64,000 nt of DNA from Agrilactobacillus composti DSM 18527 = JCM 14202 (GCF_001436375.1 NZ_AZGA01000057.1:191155-255154); one strand, 5' to 3'; positions 1-8,353 are shown, counted from the first letter of the stretch. The notes: generated by a model not told the origin, from the sequence alone. Numbers and translations are program-made.

Positions 1-284
1 AACAAGTTGATCCAGCGCTGAATACCAGCGTTATTGATCAAAATATCGATGTCTTTGAAATCAGTCTGAACCCAGTCCTTTAAGGCGACCCGCTGAGCGG
101 CTGAACTTAAGTCGGTGAGGTGAGTTTGTAGTTGGGGACTTTTGACTTGGGCAGCTTTAATGTTCTCCGGGCTGTAATCCACGGCTAATACGGTGTTGCC
201 CCGGGCCAGTAGCGCTTGGGCCAACGCTAACCCAATGCCGGTGGTGCCTCCCGTGATTAAAATATGATGTCCAGTTAATTCCAT
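1..284 (-). CDS. SDR-family oxidoreductase (3' end outside window)
   Basis: Not a complete gene: only the first 94 codons are visible and the C-terminal part runs off the left edge. The start is the ATG at 284. The N-terminus carries the Rossmann dinucleotide-binding motif TGGTTGIG (residues 11-18), and NNAG appears at 84-87. Both are hallmarks of classical short-chain dehydrogenases, NAD(P)-dependent cytosolic enzymes. The catalytic Ser and YxxxK lie beyond the edge, so activity and substrate cannot be judged. The sequence resembles the DltE/YdfG-like group often annotated as a generic SDR in lactobacilli. It is transcribed divergently from the NmrA-like gene, across a roughly 150-bp spacer holding a perfect 12-bp palindrome. 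Confidence 0.85.
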   Translation of the reverse strand, partial: MELTGHHILITGGTTGIGLALAQALLARGNTVLAVDYSPENIKAAQVKSPQLQTHLTDLSSAAQRVALKDWVQTDFKDIDILINNAGIQRWINL

Positions 285-379
285 GACGATCCACTCCAAT
301 TCTGTTTTATTTAGTGACCAGCCATTGTGTCTTAATAGCTGTTTGCCTCCGCAGTATAGCATAAATTAGCCATAATTAC

Positions 380-391
380 ATGCAATTGCAT
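380..391. promoter_or_regulatory. Palindromic operator candidate ATGCAATTGCAT
   Basis: A perfect 12-bp palindrome lies between the divergent SDR and NmrA-like genes. Its right half overlaps the -35 box (TTGCAT, 386-391) of a good promoter reading right, with 18 bp to TACAAT at 410-415. A repressor bound here would cover the NmrA-gene promoter. The regulator is not in the window. Confidence 0.4.
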
Positions 392-415
392 TTAATTTGT
401 GAATTATGTTACAAT
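386..415 (+). promoter_or_regulatory. Promoter of the NmrA-like gene
   Basis: TTGCAT (386-391) and TACAAT (410-415) are separated by 18 bp. The Shine-Dalgarno AAAGGAG (422-428) and the ATG at 439 follow at normal distances. Confidence 0.55.
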
Positions 416-438
416 TCAGCTAAAGGAGCGTGATTTTT

Positions 439-1287
439 ATGTTTTTAGTTACTTCAGCCGCCGGCCATACCGGCACCATCATCACCCAAGCCTTGGTCAA
501 CGCGGGCTATGACGTCTTAGCCACCGACATCAACCCTCGAGTTAAGGATTTGCCTGGCATCAAAGCCGCCAAAGTTGGCGATTTAACGAATCTCGACTTT
601 TTAAAAGACTTGTTAACCGATGTGGACCAAATTGCGTATATTCCCCCGTTGTTCTCCCCAGAAGAAGCTTTGATCGGCCAAACGTTGGTGGACCTGGCCA
701 TTGCTAACCACGTGCAGCAGTTTATTTTTATCTCCGTCACCCATCCGATTTTGCATACTTTGTTGCAACATGTGGCCAAACGGGATGTGGAGGAACATTT
801 GATTTATCAGGGGATGGCCCACAGCCTGACTTATACGATTTTGCAACCTATGCACTATATGCATAATTTCAACCCTAAGCAGGTGCAACAAGACCTGACT
901 TATGGTATTTTCTATGACATTCATGCCAAGGTGGCCTATGTGGACCCGGAAGATGTGGCAGCCGTGGTGGTCAAAGTCGCCCAAAAGCCCGCCTTTCATG
1001 ACAAAGCTACCTATGAATTGGTGGGCACCCAAGCTTATTCACCGGTAGAATTAGTGGCCCAGTTCAACGCCCTGACCGGGTTACAGGCGCAGGCCAAATA
1101 TGTCCCGGTGACCCAATTTTTGGACCAGATCCAGGCCACTGACCTGTACTTTCGGGCCGGTTTTCAACAGTTGGCTGACAGTTACAGCCGTTGGGGCTTG
1201 GACGGCAATCCCAATGTCCTGCGGTATTTGTTAGGCCGGGAGCCCACAAGCTTTACCGCTTATCTGAAACGGGAATTGCAGAGTTAA
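439..1287 (+). CDS. NmrA-like / atypical SDR NAD(P)-binding protein
   Basis: A 282-residue protein with an N-terminal Rossmann fold. The glycine-rich motif TSAAGHTGT sits within the first 15 residues, and the region around residue 70 resembles the YIPPLF stretch of the NmrA/TMR (quinone oxidoreductase-like) atypical SDRs. Length is normal for that family. These proteins bind NAD(P)(H) and act either as quinone or aldehyde reductases or as redox sensors; nothing here decides which. I chose the ATG at 439 rather than the GTG at 430 because AAAGGAG at 422-428 is correctly spaced only for 439. The gene is monocistronic, with its own promoter and a palindrome overlapping the -35. Confidence 0.75.
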   Translation: MFLVTSAAGHTGTIITQALVNAGYDVLATDINPRVKDLPGIKAAKVGDLTNLDFLKDLLTDVDQIAYIPPLFSPEEALIGQTLVDLAIANHVQQFIFISVTHPILHTLLQHVAKRDVEEHLIYQGMAHSLTYTILQPMHYMHNFNPKQVQQDLTYGIFYDIHAKVAYVDPEDVAAVVVKVAQKPAFHDKATYELVGTQAYSPVELVAQFNALTGLQAQAKYVPVTQFLDQIQATDLYFRAGFQQLADSYSRWGLDGNPNVLRYLLGREPTSFTAYLKRELQS

Positions 1288-1307
1288 TCGACAACACACC
1301 AAATTTA

Positions 1308-1337
1308 TTGCTATTTTATATGGATTTCGGATATACT
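1308..1337 (+). promoter_or_regulatory. Promoter before the micro-ORF
   Basis: TTGCTA (1308-1313), an 18-bp spacer and TATACT (1332-1337) lie just after the NmrA-like gene and before the 32-residue ORF at 1385. Confidence 0.4.
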
Positions 1338-1384
1338 GCATGCATAAGAACGAACTATCAACGAGGAAGAAGGTCCTATCCTAA

Positions 1385-1483
1385 ATGAAACCTGAAACTT
1401 CTAGTGTTGAAGAACAAATAAAGCAAGCTGAGACCATGATTGCAGAATATATGACGGTCATGAAGTATTTGGCGGATAAGTAG
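1385..1483 (+). CDS. Micro-ORF, 32-residue hydrophilic peptide
   Basis: ATG at 1385, preceded by a purine-rich GAGGAAGAAGG and by a promoter-like sequence at 1308-1337. The product begins MKPETSSVEEQIKQAETM, has no hydrophobic segment and is predicted to be helical. It does not resemble a bacteriocin precursor or toxin I know. It sits about 90 bp before the AbrB-like gene and could be its leader ORF or an independent small protein. Evidence is limited to start signals and the lack of another explanation for this stretch. Confidence 0.35.
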   Translation: MKPETSSVEEQIKQAETMIAEYMTVMKYLADK

Positions 1484-1570
1484 TATATAGTATTCAGTCA
1501 TTACCCATCGAGATTTGCCGGTATCTTTTCCAGATTAGATAGGTTATAACTATAATTGAGGTGAATTGTG

Positions 1571-1789
1571 ATGACTAACACAGAATCTACCAAAACAGTC
1601 GGCCAAATTGGGGCTGACTTGTACGTCCCCTTGCCAGAAGAGCTGGTCAAGAAATTGCACATCAAAAAGGGCTCAGCTTTGCTGGTTAGAGAAGATGACG
1701 GCACCATTGTCTTAGAACCGCTATCGGCTACCCAACAGCGGCAACAACAAGTGTCGTCCATCATTGACAAATTTATGGCTGAGGAATAA
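1571..1789 (+). CDS. AbrB/MazE-type (SpoVT-AbrB) DNA-binding protein, antitoxin-like
   Basis: A 72-residue protein. Residues roughly 8-45 fit the swapped-hairpin AbrB fold: the stretch IGADLYVPLPEELVKKL, then an IKKGSALLVRE strand pair and TIVLEPL. That is the usual antitoxin or transition-regulator signature. The C-terminus is a Gln-rich helix ending IDKFMAEE, which in MazE-like antitoxins contacts the toxin. No toxin gene follows; a terminator comes 10 bp after the stop, so this is an orphan. The start is ATG 1571 with GAGGTGA at 1558-1564; the GTG at 1568 would add one residue. A TATAAT at 1551-1556 overlaps the Shine-Dalgarno region, so the real promoter is uncertain. Confidence 0.7.
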   Translation: MTNTESTKTVGQIGADLYVPLPEELVKKLHIKKGSALLVREDDGTIVLEPLSATQQRQQQVSSIIDKFMAEE

Positions 1790-1799
1790 AACCCAAACT

Positions 1800-1868
1800 A
1801 AAAACGCTCTAAGCTGGCTCTCAAGACCTGATGTAGGTTTGGGGATGGCCATCGCTTAGGGCGTTTTT
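1800..1868 (+). terminator. Rho-independent terminator after the AbrB-like gene
   Basis: AAAACGCTCTAAGC pairs with GCTTAGGGCGTTTT (one G-U) and a T run follows. The long loop could hold a second helix. Confidence 0.75.
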
Positions 1869-1892
1869 TTAATATATAATTCTATATCCGGA

Positions 1893-2690
1893 TTATTCAG
1901 TCGGTGCTGTAGTGGTCTCGGGATTTTCCGGTGTGGTCTCGGTTGTGGCTGTTTCTGGGGTCACTAGTTTCACATAGAAATTAGCCAGGGTCATATGCAG
2001 GTAAGGTTGGACCCAGATGGCGGCTAAGCCAGCCGTTAAGCCCACGATTAAATACCAGCCAATAAAACTCAAGTAAATGACGAATAACTCCCATTTGTGC
2101 CCCTTCATCAAGACCCGACTCCGGGTAATGGCCTCGGAATAGGTAATTTGTTGGTCATTATCCACGGCATCCCGATAAACATAGGCTGACTGGGAATAAG
2201 CCAAACTCTTAACGATGCCTGGTACGATCAACAACAAAGTCCAAAGGGCCGTGTAAATCGTGGTCAAAATATTGATCAGCACTGTGCCGATGAAATATTC
2301 CCCCCGGGTAAAAATCTTAAAGGCGGCCCGGAATGGTTGGCCACTGACTTGTTTTTGCCGCAGAGCATCAATCAAGATAAAGGTGGCACTGACGGTGGCA
2401 ATGGTCAGCACAATACCCGGAATCGTATTGGTTAGAAACCCAAAAGGATTCCCCATAAAGGCTGCGCCACCGCCCCGGAAGTGATTGCCGCCATAATACC
2501 CGTGGCGGTAACCATAACCCCCAAAGCCCCGACCAAACCAAGTGTTAAATAACAGCTGATACTGGATAAATCTCATCACCAGCCAGCTCAGGATTTCGAT
2601 GACAAAAAACGGAATAAATAAAATCAAGAAATAACCATAATGCTTATTGAGCAGCTGTCTTGCCTCTGCTTTTAGACTTTGCCTCGACAT
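1893..2690 (-). CDS. DUF975 family membrane protein
   Basis: A 265-residue polytopic membrane protein. It opens with the DUF975 hallmark (MSRQSLKAEARQLL, then an aromatic hydrophobic helix), followed by four or five further hydrophobic segments and a cytoplasmic Thr/Pro/Glu-rich tail. An unusual Gly/Tyr/His-rich loop lies at about residues 54-75 (RGFGGYGYRHGYYGG). DUF975 proteins are common in lactobacilli and have no established function. GGGGGAATTCGC before ATG 2690 supports the start. The gene stands alone, convergent with the AbrB-like gene. Confidence 0.8.
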   Translation of the reverse strand: MSRQSLKAEARQLLNKHYGYFLILFIPFFVIEILSWLVMRFIQYQLLFNTWFGRGFGGYGYRHGYYGGNHFRGGGAAFMGNPFGFLTNTIPGIVLTIATVSATFILIDALRQKQVSGQPFRAAFKIFTRGEYFIGTVLINILTTIYTALWTLLLIVPGIVKSLAYSQSAYVYRDAVDNDQQITYSEAITRSRVLMKGHKWELFVIYLSFIGWYLIVGLTAGLAAIWVQPYLHMTLANFYVKLVTPETATTETTPENPETTTAPTE

Positions 2691-2833
2691 GCGAATTCCC
2701 CCATTCTTTTGAATTCACGTCTATTGTAATACACTTTGGACCAATTAGATATTATGGTGCCTAACCGTGGTATATCCGGGATTTGATCACCTAGGCCAGC
2801 CGTTAAGCCCGGGAGCTTTCCCCCAGTCTGGCC

Positions 2834-3178
2834 TTAAAAGACAATGAGGCTGAAGAATCGAAGCGAGACCACGGCCACGGCAACGACTAAACCAATCATC
2901 AACAATTTGGTACCAGCATTCGTGGAGGTGAAAGGGGGAATTTGGTTATCAATGAACTTTTCCTGACACAAAAAGCTCACCACGATAACGATCAGTGGCA
3001 GTGTGATCAAGGTTATCTTGGGCCCATAGCCGTCCACATGGCCCCCGCCACTCATGTGGGTGGGAATCGTTGCCGGCAAATTGGGATAAGCCACCAAAAA
3101 GACAATGACCTCCACCACCCCCAACAATAGGCCCACCCATCTGGTAAAACGGGTCAAGCGGTCTAACCAAACATACAT
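2834..3178 (-). CDS. DUF1648 domain membrane protein
   Basis: A 114-residue protein. After a first hydrophobic segment comes the DUF1648 motif, including LPATIPTHMSGGG and VDGYGPK (Pro, His, Gly, Asp and Lys in the family pattern), then two more hydrophobic helices. DUF1648 also occurs in SdpI-type immunity proteins and in proteins that carry DUF5808. The open frame extends to 3352, but I place the start at ATG 3178: AAGGTG precedes it and homology-like sequence begins there. It is divergent from the kinase gene at 3363, and the neighbouring DUF5808-type array suggests a shared function. No promoter decided the assignment. Confidence 0.65.
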   Translation of the reverse strand: MYVWLDRLTRFTRWVGLLLGVVEVIVFLVAYPNLPATIPTHMSGGGHVDGYGPKITLITLPLIVIVVSFLCQEKFIDNQIPPFTSTNAGTKLLMIGLVVAVAVVSLRFFSLIVF

Positions 3179-3362
3179 ACGCCACACCTTCTGAATTAAT
3201 GCTTTATTTGTTTGAAATTTAAAGTAATTTTGATAAGTTAAATCTTTGGTTTGCCTTGCCTGAACACCTGCGCTATCCTGATAATACAAAGGATTAACTG
3301 ACCGGTATCTTACAAAACGATGTTGCTGCAAAGGGAGTTGTGCCAAAATCACAAACGCTATC

Positions 3363-4655
3363 TTGCTACTACTGAATTTATTATTACAGACAGGCGCTTT
3401 GTTGCTGATCTATCAGCAAACCAGTGGCCTCAAACTACGGCTCTGGCAACTGCTCAGCTTCATCCCTCTAGCCGGCCTAGGCCTGTGGCTGCCAGACTAC
3501 GGCATCTATCTCATGGCCCTAGTGCTATTTTATTTGTATGGGCTCCCGGCCTTTAAGGACCGGCAATACCTGGCGCTGTTCTTTAGCCTGTACACGGTGT
3601 CCTTCTTTTCTCTGATTGGCAATATTTTAGATTCCTTAGCGGCGCTGGCGCCAATTTACAATATCCTGGAATTTATTATTATTCCCGTGCCAGTGTTATT
3701 AAACCTAGTCTTCTTAAAAGTGGCCAACCCTAACTTCCGCTTGTTGCACGCCGCTTACGAGCTCCCGGTGAAAGCCATGTTGCAAGTCATCAACAGCGTG
3801 TTAGCCCTGTTACTGGTGGCAGAATTTAGCAGTTACTTCCTACAAGCTTTAGACCGGGATTTCAGCGCCCTGCGCTACGTGATCTCCGGGATATTTTTCG
3901 CCGTCATGGCCCTGTTATTGCTTTATATCACGATGAAGATCCGCTTGATGCAAGCCGACCAAATCAAGGAATTGCGCCGGGCCCAATTGGCCCAGCTCAC
4001 CACCTATACCCAGCAAATCGAAGGCATGTATAACGAAATCCACGAAGTCCGCCACGACCTGGGCAACGTGTTGGTCAGTCTGCAGGACAGCATCGCTAAC
4101 CAAGACCTGCCGGCCATCACCCAAATTTACAACAACGTCATCGCCAAATACGGTCAGCCCCTGCAAAACAGTAAGTTCAATTTGACCCATTTAAGCAATC
4201 TGAAAATTCCAGCCTTAAAAAGTTTACTGTCGGCCAAAATCATTAGCGCCCTGGGTTTAAATATCGCCACTAGCGTTGAAATCGAGGCCCCGGTGGTGGA
4301 CTGTTACGTGGAGCTGGTGGACTATTTGCGCATCTTATCCATCTTCTTGGATAACGCCATCGAGGCCAATGCCAGCGTGGCTGACCCCCAGTTGAACATT
4401 GCCTTTATCGCCTATGACCAGCCCCAGCAGTTGGTGGTTATTATCGACAACACCACCGACCAAACTGACTTGAATATCAATCAGATCTTCAAACCCAAAG
4501 TATCCACGAAAACCGGCGACCACGGCTTAGGGCTGGCCATTGTGAAAGAACTCCTGGACCGCCATCCCAATTTAATGCTGCAGACAACCTGCCAAGATGG
4601 CCGCTTTCGCCAAGTCCTCACTTCAACGCCTTTAGGAGGGATACCCAGCCTATGA
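3363..4655 (+). CDS. GHKL-type sensor histidine kinase (AgrC/ComD-like)
   Basis: A 430-residue protein. Residues about 1-195 form six or so transmembrane helices, as in peptide-sensing kinases of the AgrC/ComD/PlnB class. A helical linker leads to the phospho-acceptor His231 in EVRHDLGN. The GHKL ATPase part contains the N-box (FLDNAIEAN, Asn331) and the G-box GDHGLGLAIV. It would phosphorylate the regulator encoded next; the genes overlap by 4 bp (ATGA). The start is uncertain: no ATG exists near the beginning of the frame, and I use TTG 3363 although the Shine-Dalgarno-like AAAGGGAG (3330-3337) is too far upstream. No inducer-peptide gene was found beside it. Confidence 0.85.
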   Translation: MLLLNLLLQTGALLLIYQQTSGLKLRLWQLLSFIPLAGLGLWLPDYGIYLMALVLFYLYGLPAFKDRQYLALFFSLYTVSFFSLIGNILDSLAALAPIYNILEFIIIPVPVLLNLVFLKVANPNFRLLHAAYELPVKAMLQVINSVLALLLVAEFSSYFLQALDRDFSALRYVISGIFFAVMALLLLYITMKIRLMQADQIKELRRAQLAQLTTYTQQIEGMYNEIHEVRHDLGNVLVSLQDSIANQDLPAITQIYNNVIAKYGQPLQNSKFNLTHLSNLKIPALKSLLSAKIISALGLNIATSVEIEAPVVDCYVELVDYLRILSIFLDNAIEANASVADPQLNIAFIAYDQPQQLVVIIDNTTDQTDLNINQIFKPKVSTKTGDHGLGLAIVKELLDRHPNLMLQTTCQDGRFRQVLTSTPLGGIPSL

Positions 4656-5389
4656 ATATTTTTATCTTAGAGGATGATATCCTCCAGCAACAAAAACTAA
4701 AACGCCTATTAGACCAGTTTGTTGCGGACTTAAAAGCCACCAAAGTGCAAATCAAGACCAGCGACCGGCCGCAACGGCTATTGGCGCAGATGGCTACTGC
4801 CCCTATCAATAATTTATACTTTTTAGACATTACCATCGGGGCCCAAAAGAAAGCGGGCTTGGAACTGGCGGAACAGATTCGCCAACTAGACCCCTATGGC
4901 ACCATTAGTTTTGTCACCACTTATTCGGAATTCCTACCCCTGACCTATGATTATAAGGTAGCGGCGTTACATTTCATCCCCAAAGACGACCCGCAAAAGT
5001 ACCACGACCAAGTTTTAGACAGCTTAAAAACAGCTTTAGCCCACCAACAGCTCCCCTTGGCCGATGACACTTTTAGTTTGAAGAACAACTACACTAACCT
5101 TCAGGTGCCTTATGAGGAGATTCTTTATTTTGAGACCACTGGCTTGAATCACAAGGTCAATTTGGTCATGCGCCACAAGCGCTGCGAGTTCTTTGGGTCT
5201 TTGAAGGCAATTGCTGCAATGGATCCGCGGCTATTTCGCTGCCATCAGTCCTTTGTGATCAACCTGGAAAATGTCACGGCCTTGGATCATCATGAACGGC
5301 TGGTTTATTTTGGGGCTGATACTTATTGTCTAGTGGCCCGTAATAAGATTCGGGAGTTGCAGCAGCGCTTAGGAGCCTTGCATGGCTAA
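4652..5389 (+). CDS. LytTR response regulator (AgrA/ComE-like)
   Basis: A 245-residue protein. The receiver domain begins MNIFILEDD, with acidic residues at 8-9, the phospho-acceptor Asp59 in YFLDITI and the conserved Lys near 111 (FIPKDD). The C-terminal LytTR domain (about residues 140-245) includes a FFGSLKAI-type strand and the RCHQSFVINL signature typical of AgrA/PlnC. These regulators bind pairs of 9-bp direct repeats with a 12-bp gap. No clear repeat of that kind was seen beside the adjoining array, so its targets are unknown. Its stop abuts the stop of the convergent DUF5808-like gene with no terminator between them. Confidence 0.9.
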   Translation: MNIFILEDDILQQQKLKRLLDQFVADLKATKVQIKTSDRPQRLLAQMATAPINNLYFLDITIGAQKKAGLELAEQIRQLDPYGTISFVTTYSEFLPLTYDYKVAALHFIPKDDPQKYHDQVLDSLKTALAHQQLPLADDTFSLKNNYTNLQVPYEEILYFETTGLNHKVNLVMRHKRCEFFGSLKAIAAMDPRLFRCHQSFVINLENVTALDHHERLVYFGADTYCLVARNKIRELQQRLGALHG

Positions 5390-5803
5390 CTAAGGGGCGA
5401 ATATCGTATAGATCAAAAAGAGGGCAATAACGCCATAAATCAGTAATCCCCAGGGATTGCGGGGATTAATGGTGGACCCAATCCCGTATCTTCTAGGGAT
5501 AAGGAATTGCTTGCCCACATCTGGCCTAGGGGGAATTTTCAAGGCCACAATAATGGTGGCCGCCACCAGAAATACAAGTAACAATAAAATGCCTACTTTT
5601 GGAACAACGCCCTGAAGCGCGGTGCGCACTGGCGGGACCAGCGCACTTACTACCACAAAAATAAGCGCTAATAAGCTGATACCCCCAAGTATATCGCGAT
5701 AAATTTGATGTTTCCTGGCGGCTCGCTGCGCAAGTTCAATGGCACGTTTTTGAGCAGCTTGTTGTTTTTGAAAGGCTGATTTACGTTTATTAATATTTTT
5801 CAT
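5390..5803 (-). CDS. DUF5808-like small membrane protein, paralogue 1
   Basis: A 137-residue protein. The N-terminal 35 residues are Lys/Gln/Ala-rich and probably cytoplasmic or coiled-coil, followed by two transmembrane helices. The C-terminal signature is FLIPRRYGIGSTINPRNPWG, then a last helix. The 'PKxxGxGxxxNPxNPxG' core is shared by all seven paralogues between 5.4 and 9.2 kb and resembles DUF5808, a short domain often found with DUF1648. Function unknown. Together with paralogues 2 and 3 it is probably transcribed leftwards; 20 bp separate it from paralogue 2. GAGG lies 10 bp before the ATG. Confidence 0.75.
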   Translation of the reverse strand: MKNINKRKSAFQKQQAAQKRAIELAQRAARKHQIYRDILGGISLLALIFVVVSALVPPVRTALQGVVPKVGILLLLVFLVAATIIVALKIPPRPDVGKQFLIPRRYGIGSTINPRNPWGLLIYGVIALFLIYTIFAP

Positions 5804-5823
5804 AATACTGCCTCAATTTTGGT

Positions 5824-6246
5824 TTACAACCAAAAAACACTTACCAAGAACAAGATAGCTATTAAGACATAAAATAAGATACCCAGGGGATTATGGGGAT
5901 TCACCGTTAGCCCAATCCCATAGGCTTTGGGTACAAAAAGTTTGTTTTGGGCCCGGGCCGTATCAAATTGATGGGGCATGCGCTTTTCTATATAAATAAC
6001 AATTCCCACAATAATTAGGAGTACTGCCAAGATGATCAGCTGCACCACCGGACCAGCGGCGGCTGCGCGCCAAGATGGGACAAAGAGCGATATCCCAATG
6101 AAAGCCAGCATCAAAAAGCTGATAGTCCCTAAGATATCTCGATAAATTTGATATCTTTTCGCGCGGCGCTTTTCGGCTGCATTCGTCTTCTGTTGGGCAG
6201 CTTGTTGCTTTTGAAAATTAGCCTTTTGCTTCTTTGCGTTTTTCAT
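5824..6246 (-). CDS. DUF5808-like small membrane protein, paralogue 2
   Basis: A 140-residue protein with the same plan as paralogue 1: a Lys/Gln-rich N-terminus (MKNAKKQKANFQKQQAAQQ), a YQIYRDILGTISFL helix, a second helix and the core VPKAYGIGLTVNPHNPLG before a final helix. The first 60 residues are very close to paralogue 1, so the two arose by recent tandem duplication. GAGG 9 bp upstream supports the ATG. Function unknown; membrane location is inferred from hydrophobicity. Confidence 0.75.
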   Translation of the reverse strand: MKNAKKQKANFQKQQAAQQKTNAAEKRRAKRYQIYRDILGTISFLMLAFIGISLFVPSWRAAAAGPVVQLIILAVLLIIVGIVIYIEKRMPHQFDTARAQNKLFVPKAYGIGLTVNPHNPLGILFYVLIAILFLVSVFWL

Positions 6247-6288
6247 CTTATTTTCCTCGGTTACTTTCTTTATAATAATCGCACTGCA

Positions 6289-6687
6289 TTAATAAAAAAA
6301 CAGCGCATAAATGGCACAGCCAATGGTGAAGATATACAAGAACATCCCCCAAGGATTTCTAGGATTGACATCTTTAAAGGCATAGCCATAGCGTCTGGTA
6401 ACAAAAAGCTTGCCCTGGAGACGGTCAGGGTCATAATCCACCGGTGTTTGCAGTTCTAAAATAACATTTAGCGCTAATATCAGTATATAAAAGATTAACA
6501 CGGCAATCTGCCCCAGCCGGCCGCTAAGTGTTTGTTGTAGCACTGGCACAAAAGGCTTCAGCAAAATGACAGCTAATACCACTAAACTTATGGGCCCAAT
6601 GACAATGCGAAAGACCTGGTATTTCTCCGCCTTTTGGGTGGATTTAGAATCTTTTGGTGCTTTGGGTTGGTTATTTTCGTGCCGCAT
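6289..6687 (-). CDS. DUF5808-like small membrane protein, paralogue 3
   Basis: A 132-residue protein: MRHENNQPKAP start, short charged N-terminus, two hydrophobic helices, the core TRRYGYAFKDVNPRNPWG and a last helix. I use the inner ATG at 6687, because GAGGG directly abuts the first ATG (6693) and is correctly spaced only for the second. A terminator-like hairpin (6709-6740) separates it from the next gene upstream, so it probably heads its own unit with paralogues 2 and 1. No function is known. Confidence 0.7.
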   Translation of the reverse strand: MRHENNQPKAPKDSKSTQKAEKYQVFRIVIGPISLVVLAVILLKPFVPVLQQTLSGRLGQIAVLIFYILILALNVILELQTPVDYDPDRLQGKLFVTRRYGYAFKDVNPRNPWGMFLYIFTIGCAIYALFFY

Positions 6688-6708
6688 AATCATCCCTCTT
6701 TTCAGCCA

Positions 6709-6740
6709 CTAAAGCACGCAACCTATCCAGTTGCGTGCTT
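6709..6740. terminator. Hairpin terminator between array genes
   Basis: TAAAGCACGCAAC pairs with GTTGCGTGCTTTA around a short loop, just after the stop of the leftward gene at 6744. T-rich sequence flanks only weakly. Confidence 0.6.
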
Positions 6741-6743
6741 TAG

Positions 6744-7256
6744 TTATTTGGCGAGCAATTGCATGATTGGTTGAATGGAAGCTAGGACTAAGATCACGAT
6801 GGCAAATATCCCGTAGGCACCGCGACGTTTGCCAAAAACACTGTAGCTTAATAGTAATTGAATGATGACCCCGCCGTAATAGACTGCCATGGTAGCCACC
6901 GCTGGCACGGCATTATGGGTAAAGTACGTGAATACCAAGGTCAAGGTGGTGACGAATAAACAATTCACATAATAGTACATGGCTAACTGGGTCTTAGGCG
7001 CTGGCGCCACCAGGCCTTCTTTATTGGCGGAAATTCCGGTGATAATCAGGTAGAGCGCCACTGGGATCAGCGCGGACAGCACGGTGGTCACCAAGTAGCC
7101 GATGACGGCGGTGATGAACACCAGGCTTTCTTTACCAGCGATGGCCGCCGCGGTTTTAGCGGCTGGGAACGTGTAGACCTGCCAGTAACATAACAGCAGG
7201 GCTTCCAACAAGACCCCGACAAATAAAGCGGCTAGTTTGACAATTGGCTTCTTCAT
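6744..7256 (-). CDS. Hypothetical polytopic membrane protein in the DUF5808-like array
   Basis: A 170-residue, very hydrophobic protein with four or five predicted helices and no DUF5808-like core, so it is not one of the array paralogues despite lying among them. I recognise no family. GGGAGGTAATTTATC supplies a strong Shine-Dalgarno before ATG 7256. It ends at the 6709-6740 hairpin and lies 39 bp below the next paralogue (7296-7667), so it is probably co-transcribed with it. A role linked to the array is inferred from position only. Confidence 0.65.
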   Translation of the reverse strand: MKKPIVKLAALFVGVLLEALLLCYWQVYTFPAAKTAAAIAGKESLVFITAVIGYLVTTVLSALIPVALYLIITGISANKEGLVAPAPKTQLAMYYYVNCLFVTTLTLVFTYFTHNAVPAVATMAVYYGGVIIQLLLSYSVFGKRRGAYGIFAIVILVLASIQPIMQLLAK

Positions 7257-7295
7257 GATAAATTACCTCCCTTTTGAGTGTGTGACAACGTGTGT

Positions 7296-7667
7296 TTAAG
7301 CCGGTGTTACAATCATCTTGATCAACAAAATTACAACAACGACAATGATGCCAAACCAAATGGCTTTGCCGGCTGGATGGTAGGGATTAATGGACAACCC
7401 ATATCCAAAGGCTTTGGGAATCAGCAGTGGTTTGTGGCGCAACTCGGCTTTGTCGTAATAGCTTTGCAACACCTTCAAACTGAGGATCAGCACTGGAATA
7501 GTCATGGCTACACTGAAAATGCCGATGATCTTAGCCAGCTTGGCATCGCCGCTCACCATAGGCAAAAATAAAATTGGTGCCAGAGCAATGACTAAAAATA
7601 CCATTGTTAGAGTGACATATAGCTTCCGGTTTCGATTTTGTTTTGGCGCGTTATTTTGCCGCATCAT
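7296..7667 (-). CDS. DUF5808-like small membrane protein, paralogue 4
   Basis: A 123-residue protein beginning MMRQNNAPKQNRNRK, like the MRHENNQPKAP start of paralogue 3, then two helices, the core IPKAFGYGLSINPYHPAG and a final hydrophobic helix. AAGAAGG 6 bp upstream favours ATG 7667 over the TTG at 7673. It lies 51 bp below paralogue 5. Function unknown. Confidence 0.7.
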   Translation of the reverse strand: MMRQNNAPKQNRNRKLYVTLTMVFLVIALAPILFLPMVSGDAKLAKIIGIFSVAMTIPVLILSLKVLQSYYDKAELRHKPLLIPKAFGYGLSINPYHPAGKAIWFGIIVVVVILLIKMIVTPA

Positions 7668-7718
7668 TGACAACCTTCTTTCCTTTAGAAGTGGTTACTT
7701 TGCAGAACAGCTTTTGAC

Positions 7719-8234
7719 TTACCTGGCGCTAAATTGCTGATAGAAAGCTACTGCGAAAATAATCACTAAAAATAGTAGTAACGTAATCAAAATAATTTTA
7801 CTCAATTTTTTACCCAAGGGATTGGCAGGGTTCAATTGGACACCGAAGCCGATTTTCTTGGGGATCCATAGCGGTGCTGCTTTGGCAGTTGCGGTTCGCC
7901 CGCTGGCTTTGGCATGGTTAGCCTTCAAATTTAATAAGAAAATCGCCGCTTCTGTGACCAAAAATAGCGTGCTAACGGCAAGTAACACCAGCCAGCCGGC
8001 TATTTGTGGCGTGAGTTGCCGGTCAGAGAAGAACAGCACCACCAAAACCACATTGGTGATGAGGCCATAGCCAGCACTGACTTTTTGAGCAATAGCCCAA
8101 TTGCCTGGATTGGCCTGGGCGTAAGCCGTGCGATAGCCAAAATGGGCGCCACTTGGTTTGTATTTTGGCACGACTGCCAAGCGATAACCCATGACAGCTA
8201 CTAGGCCGATAGCTACAAGTTCGTACAACAGCAT
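7719..8234 (-). CDS. DUF5808-like membrane protein, paralogue 5 (long form)
   Basis: A 171-residue protein and the longest member: an extra N-terminal helix (MLLYELVAIGLVAVMGYRL) and a loop with TAYAQANPGNWAIAQK (an SdpI-like feature) precede the two usual helices and the core IPKKIGFGVQLNPANPLG. GAGGTG, then 6 bp, favours ATG 8234 over GTG 8243. The upstream region carries the palindromic element at 8354-8378, so this gene probably heads the unit running to 6744. Confidence 0.7.
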   Translation of the reverse strand: MLLYELVAIGLVAVMGYRLAVVPKYKPSGAHFGYRTAYAQANPGNWAIAQKVSAGYGLITNVVLVVLFFSDRQLTPQIAGWLVLLAVSTLFLVTEAAIFLLNLKANHAKASGRTATAKAAPLWIPKKIGFGVQLNPANPLGKKLSKIILITLLLFLVIIFAVAFYQQFSAR

Positions 8235-8353
8235 TCCTAACACCTCGTTATTTCCTGGATCAAGCTGCTAGATTGAACTATCAGCTTTTGATCACCTTTA
8301 TTTGACAGTCCATAGGATATGCCAAAATTAAGCGAGGTTATATCATTTGCCGG

